Shown: positions 40,941 to 50,000, counted from the stretch's first letter. The stretch is 64,000 bases of DNA from Maricaulis sp965228215 (GCA_965228215.1 OZ245800.1:1302001-1366000); one strand, 5' to 3'. Notes: generated from the letters alone by a model not told the origin. Translations and numbers: made by a program.

Positions 40941-42593
40941 TTGATACGGGGAGTTTTACTTGCATGGGTTCTGACTTCGCTTGCAGCAAGCGGCGGAGTC
41001 GCGTTCGCGACGGAAAGTCAGGAGGAATTGGGAGAGTCCGTCGAAGCCTATCCGCTAGGCTGGTACTTCAACATAACTGAAACGCGCGTCCGGGAGCTCG
41101 TCGAACGCGCCAGAGATAACAATAATCGTGTAGCCAATGTGATTGGCTATCACGTCGACGGAGTAGGCGAGCGCTTTGTTCTGCAAATCGTGGATCAGCC
41201 GTCGAGCGTGCTGGGCATGAATCCCTGGTGGAGATCATGGCGAGTGCGGACGGGACTCACTGCATCCCAGCTCCGATCGTACTATCAAGACCAGGTCGTC
41301 GACGAATTTTATGTAACAACCAATATCGATGCGTATTGGACGCCGAACGGTGTCAGATACTCGATAACTGTCTATCGATTCAACGACTTCATGTATAACG
41401 TGCCCGGAACTCGACGACTGAGCGAGCCCCCTCGGCTCCATGTCGCCGTACCGGTGCGACAGTGGCGCGTTCTGCATCGACGAATGATGCAGCAAGGCCG
41501 TTTCTTGCAGAGCATGACCGCGTCGTGGAATGACGCTCGAACCGGCATTGAAGTCACCGGCGAATTCACGGGTTCTCAGAACATCCCGCAGGAGCATGGA
41601 CTCATGGGGGGAGGGGATGGACTGCGTGAGACCAGAGCCCGCGCGCTCAATCGCGGATTGCACAATCTGAATGTAGACATGCTGGCCGGACGATCACGGT
41701 CATATAACGTGCACTACTTCACAAACTTCTACCAGCAGGCCGGATACCACTGGGACGTTCCGGATGGTCAGAACTCTCTCGCACGCGGGATCGACGATGA
41801 GATTTTCATACTGGCAGCCGTACCGCTCGGTTTGCTGCAGGCTCGCTTGGAACAGATCGAAGAAAGCGGTCGTACGATCCGGACGGTAGCAGCCGTGTAC
41901 CAGCCCCTCCAACCCGAAACGGCGACACACGGATACTATCCGCGGGGTGGTGCGCAGGGGCGGGTTTATTTCACGCTCGTTCTTGCTGGAGAGGCAGGAC
42001 TCCCGGATTTGCCGCTGGACGTGGCGCCACCTCCCCTACCTGTTGAAACAGACGTAGCGATCAAGTCGCCCGAACCAAATGAACCAAGCGTGTTTGCGGC
42101 GCAATGTATGGAGCGATATCGCGACGAATTCCAAACCCGTGGCGCAACCCGTACGGTGCCCGAGGCATGTCTTGATGCGATCCAAGAAGGACTCGATGAA
42201 GACGGCCGAGCGGAGTTTATCGAAGCGGCAAGACCTTGGGACTTCGCGACTGACGGTCCGATTATCCGGCCAACTGATCCTCGAGATGCTCTTGAGGATG
42301 GGTCCATCATCCGGCCGGCAGGTGACCCGCCTGACGGCTATATTGGTGTTAGACAGCTGATGATCGATTTCGAGGACTGGATTAGTGACCGGCCCGAATA
42401 TGACATCAGGGACTATGAGCGCTTGGGTCCAGGACAGCTCAAGGACCGTAATGGCCTTGGGCAATTTAACTTCTTGGCCCACCCGGGAATGCTGGAGGAG
42501 GTCTATGGCGTTGAGGTCATCCCCCAAGTGCCTTCCAAGGGCGGATTTATTCGGGGTGGACCGGCGTCCGGCGGGTGGGGGTTAGTCAATTGA
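40941..42593 (+). CDS. Large secreted protein of unknown function, first gene of an AT-richer pair
   Basis: A 550-residue protein with a signal peptide (MIRGVLLAWVLTSLAASGG, cleavage near AFA). The start is taken as the TTG at 40941 because GGGAGGGG lies just upstream; an ATG at 40923 without a ribosome site is the alternative. Residues about 35-120 contain two weakly similar units, each with a tyrosine- and glycine-containing GYHVDGVGERFVLQI or AYWTPNGVRYSITVY segment that vaguely recall bacterial polyglycine-hydrolase repeats; the rest is not recognised. Codon use is less GC-biased than in the neighbours (AACAATAATCGTGTA-type codons), suggesting transfer. Its stop overlaps the next start by four bases. 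Confidence 0.65.
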   Translation: MIRGVLLAWVLTSLAASGGVAFATESQEELGESVEAYPLGWYFNITETRVRELVERARDNNNRVANVIGYHVDGVGERFVLQIVDQPSSVLGMNPWWRSWRVRTGLTASQLRSYYQDQVVDEFYVTTNIDAYWTPNGVRYSITVYRFNDFMYNVPGTRRLSEPPRLHVAVPVRQWRVLHRRMMQQGRFLQSMTASWNDARTGIEVTGEFTGSQNIPQEHGLMGGGDGLRETRARALNRGLHNLNVDMLAGRSRSYNVHYFTNFYQQAGYHWDVPDGQNSLARGIDDEIFILAAVPLGLLQARLEQIEESGRTIRTVAAVYQPLQPETATHGYYPRGGAQGRVYFTLVLAGEAGLPDLPLDVAPPPLPVETDVAIKSPEPNEPSVFAAQCMERYRDEFQTRGATRTVPEACLDAIQEGLDEDGRAEFIEAARPWDFATDGPIIRPTDPRDALEDGSIIRPAGDPPDGYIGVRQLMIDFEDWISDRPEYDIRDYERLGPGQLKDRNGLGQFNFLAHPGMLEEVYGVEVIPQVPSKGGFIRGGPASGGWGLVN

Positions 42594-43390
42594 ACCTGCT
42601 TGTACGAACCGTTGGCGTGCTAATCGGCGTAATCTGGATCAGTACGCAAGCGCCGATCCTGGCGCAGGATATCTCAAGGCCATCCGCTGAAGATTTGGCC
42701 GCCTACCTGCTTGGGTCGGAACAACCGGCGAGGGGTTTCGTTGTCACAGACGAAGTGGTGAACCAACTAGCAGCAGCCGGTTTGACACCCGAGAGGTTCG
42801 AGTTGGCCGGCGCTTCCTACATCGGTGACGAGCCGCGAGATGGTTGGAGCAATGTCGCAGTCGAATTCCGTGAAATGACTGGCCGACGGCTGCTCGTGAT
42901 CATGCGAGCTCAGATCATCCGGATCGAAGGCCGACAAGTTTTTGCTGATGCGGCTGTGTATTTCAATTCGACCGAATTTCCGGAAACAAGGCTACGAATA
43001 GTGCCATCGGCGACGTTTGACGGAAATGCCGCGCCGGCTGATACCCACGCGCGTGTAATCGAGCTGCTCGGCAGGGTCAGGCGAGAGGCCATCCCAAGTG
43101 AGCAGTTCCAGGCGGACCCGGATATCGACAACTACCAATTGATCTTGGTTTTTATCGACAGAATCTCGCCTGATGCGTCAATAGAATTGCGGGCGTCACT
43201 GGAAGCCGGTTCCGACTTGTATCGCAATTTGTCGTTCGATCGCCTCGAACAAACTGGGTGGCCAATTATTGTTGTCGATCAACTCCCAGCCGGAGCTCGC
43301 TTCCTAGAAGTGTATTACGCGCCAGGTACGGAACGGCCCGTCGAGCAGAGATCGAGCCGCCGAATCGCAACCTATGAAATTCGCCCCTAG
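42590..43390 (+). CDS. Secreted protein of unknown function, second gene of the AT-richer pair
   Basis: A 266-residue protein with a signal peptide (hydrophobic residues 3-22, cleavage after ILA). The start is taken as the TTG at 42590, which overlaps the previous stop in TTGA; a GTG at 42575 is possible. The mature part alternates strands and helices (VVNQLAAAGLTPERFELAGA; LLVIMRAQIIRIEGRQVFADAAVYFN; LILVFIDRI) with no identifiable catalytic motif. Base composition is again lower in GC than average here. Both proteins of the pair are exported and would act outside the cytoplasm. Confidence 0.62.
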   Translation: MNLLVRTVGVLIGVIWISTQAPILAQDISRPSAEDLAAYLLGSEQPARGFVVTDEVVNQLAAAGLTPERFELAGASYIGDEPRDGWSNVAVEFREMTGRRLLVIMRAQIIRIEGRQVFADAAVYFNSTEFPETRLRIVPSATFDGNAAPADTHARVIELLGRVRREAIPSEQFQADPDIDNYQLILVFIDRISPDASIELRASLEAGSDLYRNLSFDRLEQTGWPIIVVDQLPAGARFLEVYYAPGTERPVEQRSSRRIATYEIRP

Positions 43391-43495
43391 ATGTGGGCTG
43401 TTCCTCGAACGCGAGTTGAAATTCTAGCCAGTTTAATCACCAGGCCTTCTGAATCAGTATCGCCTTGATTCAGCTCCCCCCCGAATGTCTGGCGC

Positions 43496-44017
43496 TCACT
43501 CGGCGCCGCTGTAATTGAAGGCCTCGGCGACCGGGATGTCCTCGGTCTGCTGACGCCAGAGGATGGAGGCGACTTTCCACTCACCCTCGATCTTGAACAG
43601 GGTGATGAAATTGACGCCGATCAGGAAGGTCTCGCCGGTGCGGCCATTGACGCCCTCATAGGAAGAGCGGGCCACGGCGAGTTCGCCCCAGATGTCGATA
43701 TCGGTCCGCGTCGCTGTCTCGGTGAAGCCATTCTCCACCAGCCATTCGCCCGATCGTTCGATATATCCCTCGACGCCGAAAACGCTGCCGCGGCCTTCAC
43801 CGTCCGGACCGGCGCCGACGGCGCCCATGGCGGCATTTTCCACGAAGAGCGACCGCATGCGGTCGAAATCGCGGGCTTCACCGACCGGGCCGGAAATCAC
43901 GTCGTACAGATTGTCGATCGTGGTCTCGATGTCTGCCCGGTCGTCGGCATGGGCGGGCGCGGCTGCCAGGAAGGCCAGCGAGGCCGTGGCGAGCGCGAAT
44001 GTCCTGAGTGTTTTCAT
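43496..44017 (-). CDS. Secreted SnoaL/NTF2-like protein
   Basis: A 173-residue protein with a signal peptide (cleavage after PAHA). The mature domain has the cone-shaped SnoaL/NTF2-like pattern: an N-terminal helix (DIETTIDNLYDVIS, RDFDRMRSLFVENAAM), and strands such as AVARSSYEG, FLIGVNFITLFKIEGEWKVASILWR. Members are polyketide cyclases, ketosteroid isomerases or ligand-binding proteins without enzymatic function. The ATG at 44017 follows GGAGGGG. It converges on the AT-richer gene pair. Confidence 0.75.
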   Translation of the reverse strand: MKTLRTFALATASLAFLAAAPAHADDRADIETTIDNLYDVISGPVGEARDFDRMRSLFVENAAMGAVGAGPDGEGRGSVFGVEGYIERSGEWLVENGFTETATRTDIDIWGELAVARSSYEGVNGRTGETFLIGVNFITLFKIEGEWKVASILWRQQTEDIPVAEAFNYSGAE

Positions 44018-44093
44018 CAATCCCCTCCAGAAGACGTGCCCGCAGGCTCCTCCATCTGACGGGAGTTTGGCAAGTTACGAAGCGGTGAGGCAG

Positions 44094-44654
44094 CTAGTCG
44101 AGGCGACCGGGGGCGAGTTCGCAGGCGAAGGCCTGGCGACCGTCATCGGCTTCCTCGACGGAGGTTCCGCCCATCACGACACGGCGATAGAGGGCCAGGC
44201 CTGTCTGCGTCGGAGAGACAATGATCGTCTCGTCATCTCGGGTTTCATAGGATGGCAAGGTAATCGAAGATCCCGGTACGAGGAGGATGGCATTGCGACC
44301 CGCCGGGTCGCGTTCCCGGTCGCTGATCACACTGTAATTATTCGTATCTGCGTCGTAGAAGCTGATGGAGGCATAACTGCCGTCCTCGGGCCAGGGAATG
44401 GTGAGGCGCAAGGGGCCGTCCGAGAGATCATACGGACAGACCGAGTAGAGAATGTCCGGGCTGGGCCGCACGACGCGGCGCGAAGTCTCGTCGGTCGGTG
44501 GGCCGTGCCAGACCTGGTTCCAGCCGGCATCCATCTCGGCCAGGCGGTCGAGGGCGCGGCTCATGATGAAACCAGGAACGGCCTGGATCACCAGCCAGAA
44601 GGCCAGGAAACCCGCCGCGTTCGCGGTTAGCAGCGGAGCGAGCCAGTGTTTCAT
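44094..44654 (-). CDS. DUF1254 family membrane protein
   Basis: A 186-residue protein with an N-terminal membrane helix or signal anchor (about residues 8-28) and a domain with RPSPDILYSVCPYDLSDGPLRLTIP and YASISFYDADTNNYSVI, typical of DUF1254. In most bacteria this domain is the N-terminal half of one protein whose C-terminal half is DUF1214; here the two are separate genes in the opposite order. It overlaps the upstream DUF1214 gene by four bases. Function unknown. Confidence 0.8.
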   Translation of the reverse strand: MKHWLAPLLTANAAGFLAFWLVIQAVPGFIMSRALDRLAEMDAGWNQVWHGPPTDETSRRVVRPSPDILYSVCPYDLSDGPLRLTIPWPEDGSYASISFYDADTNNYSVISDRERDPAGRNAILLVPGSSITLPSYETRDDETIIVSPTQTGLALYRRVVMGGTSVEEADDGRQAFACELAPGRLD

Positions 44655-45241
44655 GCCTCACCCTCGCAGCTGAGGCGCTCAATGGACGGCAGGTGGGCAG
44701 TCCGGGCGTCTGCCAGAACCTCGGCATCGGGATGATAGAGGCGAAGCGTGAGGTTGAAGGCGCCGGCATTGCGGCTGGAAATCCAATAGCTCGGCGAGCC
44801 CGCAAGCGGGACGCTTGAGATGATCGCCGCGAGCGGATCTTCCGCGCTGGCGGCGGCATGGTCCGCGGTGATGGAGTGCGCTTCCAGACCGTTCACGGCC
44901 AGGAATTCATCCTCGGCATAGAGTGTCACGCTCCACCAGCGGGCCTGCGGTTCGTTCTCGAATGTGATCCTGTAGGCGCAATCCTCGTCGAGTGCGCGGC
45001 CCTCATCATCATGATCGGCACTGAAATAGATGGTCTCGGTCTGGCGCAATGCCATCAGGCCGCGCCGGGCCACGATGGCCCGAACCAGCGGCGGAGCATC
45101 CGTGGAGCCGATATGCTGATTGGTATGCCAGGGAGCAAGATTGATCCCGCCGATCTCTGCCGGTCCGAAGACGGCGAATAGGGCCGCGAGCGCGCCAATG
45201 AGCGCCCCGCCTATAGCTGCAAGAATGATCCGGATCCCCAT
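44651..45241 (-). CDS. DUF1214 family membrane protein
   Basis: A 196-residue protein with an N-terminal membrane helix (IILAAIGGALIGALAALFAVF) and a domain with YRITFENEPQARWWSVTLYAEDEFL, PSYWISSRNAGAFNLTLRLYHPDA, characteristic of DUF1214. The ATG at 45241 is chosen; a GTG six bases earlier is possible. It is the first of the two-gene DUF1214-DUF1254 run, and the two proteins probably form the complex that single-chain relatives make within one polypeptide. Confidence 0.8.
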   Translation of the reverse strand: MGIRIILAAIGGALIGALAALFAVFGPAEIGGINLAPWHTNQHIGSTDAPPLVRAIVARRGLMALRQTETIYFSADHDDEGRALDEDCAYRITFENEPQARWWSVTLYAEDEFLAVNGLEAHSITADHAAASAEDPLAAIISSVPLAGSPSYWISSRNAGAFNLTLRLYHPDAEVLADARTAHLPSIERLSCEGEA

Positions 45242-45288
45242 GGCCACAGATTAGGCAATGCGGCCGACCTGTCCAGAGAGGTTCGGGG

Positions 45289-46986
45289 TCAGGCGGCTTT
45301 GCCCTGGGCGGCGATCTGGCCGAGCATGGACTGGATCGCGCGCAGTTTGGGCTTGGCCTCCTCGGACTGGGCTTCGGTGAGGCCCATCTGGGATTTCAGA
45401 TGACGCAGGGCGCGGGCCTGGGCGTCCGCGGTGCACTGGCCTTCCGGCAGCGCCCCGGCCGTTGCGAGTTTCAGCATCGCCACGGCTTTTTCCAGCGAGG
45501 GCCGGTCGCCGGCCTCAACCGCGTTGAGGATTTTCGTCTCGTCGATCACCTTCATGCCGATCGTGTCGAAACAGCCGGCGAGCTGCGCCTTTTCCTCGTC
45601 GGGATAGCCGCCCTTCAGCACCCGGCGCTGATGGCCGGCCAGGGCCGACAGGCGCTCGAGGGGCTTCGCATCGCTCCGCATATACCAGCTCTCGGTCTGG
45701 TGCTGGCCGAGGATGGAGCGGACAAAACCGGCCAGCTTGCGCTTGTTTTCCTCGCCGACGAGATTCTCCTCGAGCATCATCAGCCGGTCGATCTCCTCGT
45801 CGGGATCGCGCGAATGGCGCAGCAATTCGTCGATGTTCTCGGGCTGTAGCAAACGGGCCGAGCGGGCGGTGAAAGCATTGTTCAGGGCGTCGAGCGGTAG
45901 GTCGGGACCCGCGCTCATCACCAGTTTCTGGGCCAGTTCGCGAGCCAGGCGGACTTCCTGTTTCACGCTGCTGGGGCGCAGACGTGTCGGCTTTTCCAGC
46001 TCGCGCAGCAGGGTTTGGGCGATCTTGCCCTTGCATTCATCCAGCTCGCCATGGGCGATGCGGCGGGCCATGCGCTTGGCTGCACTGGTCGCCATGGACA
46101 GTGCGTCGGCGCTGTGATCGCCATCGAACAGACAGGTCAGCCTTTCCACGGACTCACCGAGATCCTTGCGCGATCCCAGCAACGCGTCCTGGCCGCTGTC
46201 GAAACTGATCACTTCGGAGAGGAAGGAATCCAGCTCCACGATCGCAAAATCTCGGGCCTCATCGTCGGCGGGCAGGTCCTCGAGCATGTCCAGCAGGACT
46301 TCCAGCTTGTTGCCGTAATTGCGTTCGGATTTCAGCCGGTTGGCGATGGCAGCCCGCAACATGTAGGGGCGGGCATCGGTCTCGTGGATCTCGCCGGCCA
46401 CGTCCTTGAAGGATTTCGACTTGGCGTATTCCGGCAGTTTCTTGTTGCGGCCGTCCTTGTAGATGCGATTGAGCGCTTTCTGGACCAGCTCGTTGAGCTG
46501 TTTCACATAGCCATGCACGCTCGCATCACTGCCCTGGGCCCGGGCGATGGCGTATTTCTGGACGGCGTGCTGCATCTCCGTGTCCGACGCCTCAAGTGTT
46601 TCCACGAGATCGGGCCGGTGCAGCAATTCCATGGGCAGGGCTTGGATGCGTTCGAGGAATTGCGACAGGCAGCGGCGGATCGCATCGCGCCCCATCGCCT
46701 TCGCAAGATCATCCGGCGTCAGGCAGGGCAGTGTGGCTTCGGCAGTCTTCTCCTCGACGGCCTGGAGGCGTTCCCGTCCGCCCTCGAAGATCGGGACAGC
46801 GCGGAAGACGCGCTCTTCCTCGTCGAATTTTTCCTTGGTGACGCGAACCGATCCCTCCTTGTTCTTGGCCAGGAGGGAATGGGCAAGCCGTATCGCCTGA
46901 TCGCGATCCTCGCGGGCCTCGTACAGAGCCCAGCCCGCCTTGCGATTCTTCTTCAGATGCACTTCGTAATGGATGCCGCCTGACAT
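45289..46986 (-). CDS. Large conserved helical protein of unknown function beside chvI
   Basis: A 565-residue cytoplasmic protein without signal peptide or membrane segment. The N-terminal 80 residues (YEVHLKKNRKAGWALYEARED, LAHSLLAKNKEGSVRVTKE) look like a small alpha/beta domain, followed by some 450 residues of helices rich in charged residues and arginine pairs. I recognise no enzyme motif. The ATG at 46986 has a GGGGGCAGG ribosome site, and an upstream extension is not needed. It is divergent from chvI with 172 bases between, and this position suggests a link to that two-component system. Confidence 0.7.
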   Translation of the reverse strand: MSGGIHYEVHLKKNRKAGWALYEAREDRDQAIRLAHSLLAKNKEGSVRVTKEKFDEEERVFRAVPIFEGGRERLQAVEEKTAEATLPCLTPDDLAKAMGRDAIRRCLSQFLERIQALPMELLHRPDLVETLEASDTEMQHAVQKYAIARAQGSDASVHGYVKQLNELVQKALNRIYKDGRNKKLPEYAKSKSFKDVAGEIHETDARPYMLRAAIANRLKSERNYGNKLEVLLDMLEDLPADDEARDFAIVELDSFLSEVISFDSGQDALLGSRKDLGESVERLTCLFDGDHSADALSMATSAAKRMARRIAHGELDECKGKIAQTLLRELEKPTRLRPSSVKQEVRLARELAQKLVMSAGPDLPLDALNNAFTARSARLLQPENIDELLRHSRDPDEEIDRLMMLEENLVGEENKRKLAGFVRSILGQHQTESWYMRSDAKPLERLSALAGHQRRVLKGGYPDEEKAQLAGCFDTIGMKVIDETKILNAVEAGDRPSLEKAVAMLKLATAGALPEGQCTADAQARALRHLKSQMGLTEAQSEEAKPKLRAIQSMLGQIAAQGKAA

Positions 46987-47037
46987 GGCCTGCCCCCGTC
47001 GCGCAGAATTCTCTACACGCAGAGTGGGCAAAATCGC

Positions 47038-47052
47038 TTAATACGTTGTGAA
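47038..47052. promoter_or_regulatory. Near-match to a CtrA box upstream of chvI
   Basis: TTAA (47038-47041), seven bases, TGAA (47049-47052) differs at one position from the CtrA recognition sequence TTAA-N7-TTAA. A further TTAAC half-site lies at 47071-47075. Both are in the region between the conserved unknown gene and chvI. Weak evidence. Confidence 0.25.
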
Positions 47053-47158
47053 CCGTGCGGAATATGTAGCTTAACGCTTGGCGTGCGGGCCGGGGCGCGG
47101 CTATTCTCTCGCGCGAATGAAGATGTTGGACGCCTGAGCGGCGCACTGCGGAGACAGC

Positions 47159-47875
47159 ATGGCCACCATTGCCCTCGTCGATGACGACGAGAACATCATC
47201 ACATCGGTTTCCATTTTTCTCGAAGGTGAGGGCTATAATGTCCGCACCTATAATGACGGTGCCTCCGCCCTGGCGGCGCTCGCCGAGGACCCGCCGGATC
47301 TCGGGATATTCGACATCAAGATGCCGCGCATGGACGGGCTGGAATTGCTGCGACGCCTGCGCCAGTCATCGAACATGCCGGTGATCTTCCTGACTTCGAA
47401 GGATGACGAGTTCGACGAGGCGCTGGGGCTCAATCTCGGCGCGGACGACTATATCGCCAAACCCTTCTCCCAGCGTCTGCTCGGTGAGCGCGTCAAGGCG
47501 GTCCTGCGACGGGCCCGTTCCGCGAATGAACCGATCGGAGCGCCGAACGCTTCCGCGGAGCCGGGAGACGCGAAGCCGCTCGAGCGCGGCAAACTCCTGC
47601 TGGACCCCAATCGCCATGCCTGTTCCTGGGATGGTGAGCCGGTACGTCTGACAGTGACGGAATTCCTCATTCTCCAGGCCCTGGCGACCCGTCCGGGCTA
47701 TGTGAAGAGCCGCGACAATCTGATGGACGCGGCCTATGACGACCAGGTCTATGTCGACGACCGGACCATCGACAGCCACATCAAGCGGGTCCGCAAGAAA
47801 TTCCGCGAAGTCGACAAGTCGTTCGACTCGATCGAGACCCTCTATGGCGTCGGCTACCGATACAAGGAAGACTGA
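47159..47875 (+). CDS. chvI: Response regulator ChvI
   Basis: A 238-residue OmpR-family regulator. The receiver domain has the acidic pocket Asp8-Asp9-Asp10, phosphoacceptor Asp52 (IFDIKMPRMDG) and the Thr and Lys of VIFLTSKDDEFDE and DDYIAKPF; a winged-helix DNA-binding domain follows (LTVTEFLILQALATRPGYVKSRDNLMDAAY; TIDSHIKRVRKKF). The close match, especially FDEALGLNLGADDYIAKPFSQRLL, and the linked kinase identify ChvI, which controls cell-envelope stress and acid responses in alphaproteobacteria. A conserved unknown gene lies divergently upstream. Confidence 0.93.
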   Translation: MATIALVDDDENIITSVSIFLEGEGYNVRTYNDGASALAALAEDPPDLGIFDIKMPRMDGLELLRRLRQSSNMPVIFLTSKDDEFDEALGLNLGADDYIAKPFSQRLLGERVKAVLRRARSANEPIGAPNASAEPGDAKPLERGKLLLDPNRHACSWDGEPVRLTVTEFLILQALATRPGYVKSRDNLMDAAYDDQVYVDDRTIDSHIKRVRKKFREVDKSFDSIETLYGVGYRYKED

Positions 47876-49514
47876 TCGCCCCAAATGGCGTGATGGTCTG
47901 GTCAGGGCCGGCCGCATGTTGCGCGGCCTGACGCCGCGTGCCTCGTCGCGCCTGGCCCAGCTGATCCTTGTCGCAAACTTCATTGCCCTGGGTGTACTCG
48001 TGGTCGGCATGCTGGCCCTGACCGAAACCCAGCGCGGCTTGGTGAATGCCAAGCTCGACTCGCTCCGGGCCCAGGGCGAACTCATCGCCAATGTCCTGGC
48101 CCAGGGTGCGGCCGAGGAATTCCCGGCACCCGCTCCAGCGCTGCGCAATGATGATGCCCGCGCCCTTCTGGGCAGTCTCTGGGTCTCCGACGAGGAACGC
48201 GTTCTGGTCTTCGACAAGAGCGCCACGATCGTGGCCGATAGCCGGTTGCTGCGGGATCTCTTTGAAACGACAAGCCTTCCGCCTCCCGGCGAGGAGGAGG
48301 CCGGTCTTGCCGACCAGGCCCGCAGTTTTCCGACGCTGGTTCTCGACACCCTGTCCAGCATTTTGCGCTCGACCGAGGAACGCGAAGCCCTCGCGCGCGA
48401 TCTGCCCGGTGAGGTGCGCGCCGCGATCAGCGGCGAAGTGGTGGCCGGTGTCCGCCGTGACGAGGAGGGGCGACGTGTCGTTTCGGTCTCCATCCCTATC
48501 CAGCCCGTCGCGGCCGTCATCGGTGTGGTGACGATCGAGAGTTATGATCTCGACTCCCTGATTGCCGCGGAACGCGAGGCCTTGCTGCCCTATGCCTTCA
48601 TCGCGGCGCTCGTGACGGCCATGTCTTCCCTGGCCCTGACGGTGTTCATCGCGCGCCCGATCCGGCGACTCGCCCGGGCTGCGGAAGATGCCCGCCGCGC
48701 GGGCGGCCGGCGGGTGAAAATGCCGGATCTCGGGACCCGCAAGGACGAGATCGGCGAGCTTGGAGTCGCGCTTTCGGACATGACCGAGGCGCTCTACGAC
48801 CGGCTTGATGCGATCGAGCGCTTTGCCGCCGATGTCTCGCACGAATTGAAGAACCCGCTCACCTCGATCCGGTCGGCGGCCGAGATCCTGCCCAAGGCGA
48901 CCGACGACTCGCGACGCGATCGTCTGCTGGCCGTGATAACCAATGATGTCGGCCGGCTGGATCGCTTGATCACGGATATCTCGCGGGCATCGCGGGTCGA
49001 TTCCGAACTGGCTCGGGAAGATGTCGGGCCGGTCGATGTCTGCGGGCTGATCCGCGATTTCCTGCCGACCTACAATGAAACCGACACCAGCGACATCACG
49101 GTTGAGTTCGAGAGCAAGGTCCGTAACGGCAAGGTCGTCGGTCGCGGGGATCCTCTGGGGCAGGTCTTCCGAAATCTGATCGACAATGCGGTGACATTCA
49201 GCCCGCCGGGCGGTTCGGTCCGGCTGACGGCACGGCGAGGAGAATTGCGCGGGCAGTCAGCGCTGATCATCACCGTCGAGGATGACGGGCCGGGCATTCC
49301 GGAGGAGAATCTCGAGACGATTTTCCAGCGCTTCTACACCCAGCGTCCCAAGGGTGCGGCCTTTGGCACCCATTCCGGGCTGGGGCTGGCGATCTCGCGC
49401 CAGATCGTGACGGCTCACGGTGGGCGCATTACAGCCACTAACCGGTTGGATGATAAGGGTGAAATCGCCGGTGCGAGCTTCATGATCACGCTCCCTGCCG
49501 CCGAGGAATCCTGA
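47844..49514 (+). CDS. chvG: Sensor histidine kinase ChvG
   Basis: A membrane histidine kinase of about 556 residues. The first TM helix (LAQLILVANFIALGVLVVGML) is followed by a periplasmic loop, a second TM near the middle (YAFIAALVTAMSSLALTVFIA), a HAMP linker, the DHp motif DVSHELKNPLTSIRSA with the phospho-accepting His (residue 333 from this start) and an ATPase domain with DNAVTFSPPGG, DDGPGIPEEN and SGLGLAI. The start is uncertain: ATG 47844 overlaps chvI by 32 bases and matches ChvG proteins best; ATG 47916 is the alternative. It probably senses envelope stress and phosphorylates ChvI. Confidence 0.9.
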   Translation: MASATDTRKTDRPKWRDGLVRAGRMLRGLTPRASSRLAQLILVANFIALGVLVVGMLALTETQRGLVNAKLDSLRAQGELIANVLAQGAAEEFPAPAPALRNDDARALLGSLWVSDEERVLVFDKSATIVADSRLLRDLFETTSLPPPGEEEAGLADQARSFPTLVLDTLSSILRSTEEREALARDLPGEVRAAISGEVVAGVRRDEEGRRVVSVSIPIQPVAAVIGVVTIESYDLDSLIAAEREALLPYAFIAALVTAMSSLALTVFIARPIRRLARAAEDARRAGGRRVKMPDLGTRKDEIGELGVALSDMTEALYDRLDAIERFAADVSHELKNPLTSIRSAAEILPKATDDSRRDRLLAVITNDVGRLDRLITDISRASRVDSELAREDVGPVDVCGLIRDFLPTYNETDTSDITVEFESKVRNGKVVGRGDPLGQVFRNLIDNAVTFSPPGGSVRLTARRGELRGQSALIITVEDDGPGIPEENLETIFQRFYTQRPKGAAFGTHSGLGLAISRQIVTAHGGRITATNRLDDKGEIAGASFMITLPAAEES

Positions 49515-49592
49515 CCCGGGCCGATGCGTCTGCTGCAGCTGTGTTGAAAAAGGCGCTTTCCCCCGCTGCCAAGCCGCGTTTAGATATCTGTC

Positions 49593-50000
49593 ATGATCGG
49601 AGTCGTTATCGTCAGTCACGGCCGTTTGGCCGATGAATTTGTCGCCGCCACAGAGCATGTGGTCGGGCCGATGGATGCATTTCTGGCGATCTGTATCGGC
49701 CCCGATGACGACATGGAGCAGCGCCGGGCGGATATTCGTCAGGCGATCGCCGATGCGGACCGCGGCGAGGGTGTACTCGTCCTCACCGACATGTTCGGTG
49801 GCACGCCGTCCAATCTCGCGATCTCCCTGCTCGATCCGGGCAAGGTGGAAGTCATCGCCGGCGTGAACCTGCCCATGCTGATCAAGCTTGCTGAAGCGCG
49901 CTCCCGCGCCGATCTCGACAGCCTGGCCAAGATGGGCGAGGACGCCGGCAAGCGTTACATCGCGATCGCATCGGATGTCCTGGAGGGTGCCGGGAAGTGA
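49593..50000 (+). CDS. ptsM: PTS EIIA component, mannose/sorbose family
   Basis: A 135-residue EIIA(Man)-like phosphocarrier. The active-site His9 lies in GVVIVSHGRLADEFV, and GVLVLTDMFGGTPSNLA and VEVIAGVNLPML complete the family pattern. There are no EIIB, EIIC or EIID permease genes, so like its alphaproteobacterial relatives it is a regulatory PTS protein that accepts phosphate from HPr. It follows chvG by 78 bases and overlaps the HPr gene by four bases; the usual hprK gene between chvG and this gene is missing. Confidence 0.92.
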   Translation: MIGVVIVSHGRLADEFVAATEHVVGPMDAFLAICIGPDDDMEQRRADIRQAIADADRGEGVLVLTDMFGGTPSNLAISLLDPGKVEVIAGVNLPMLIKLAEARSRADLDSLAKMGEDAGKRYIAIASDVLEGAGK

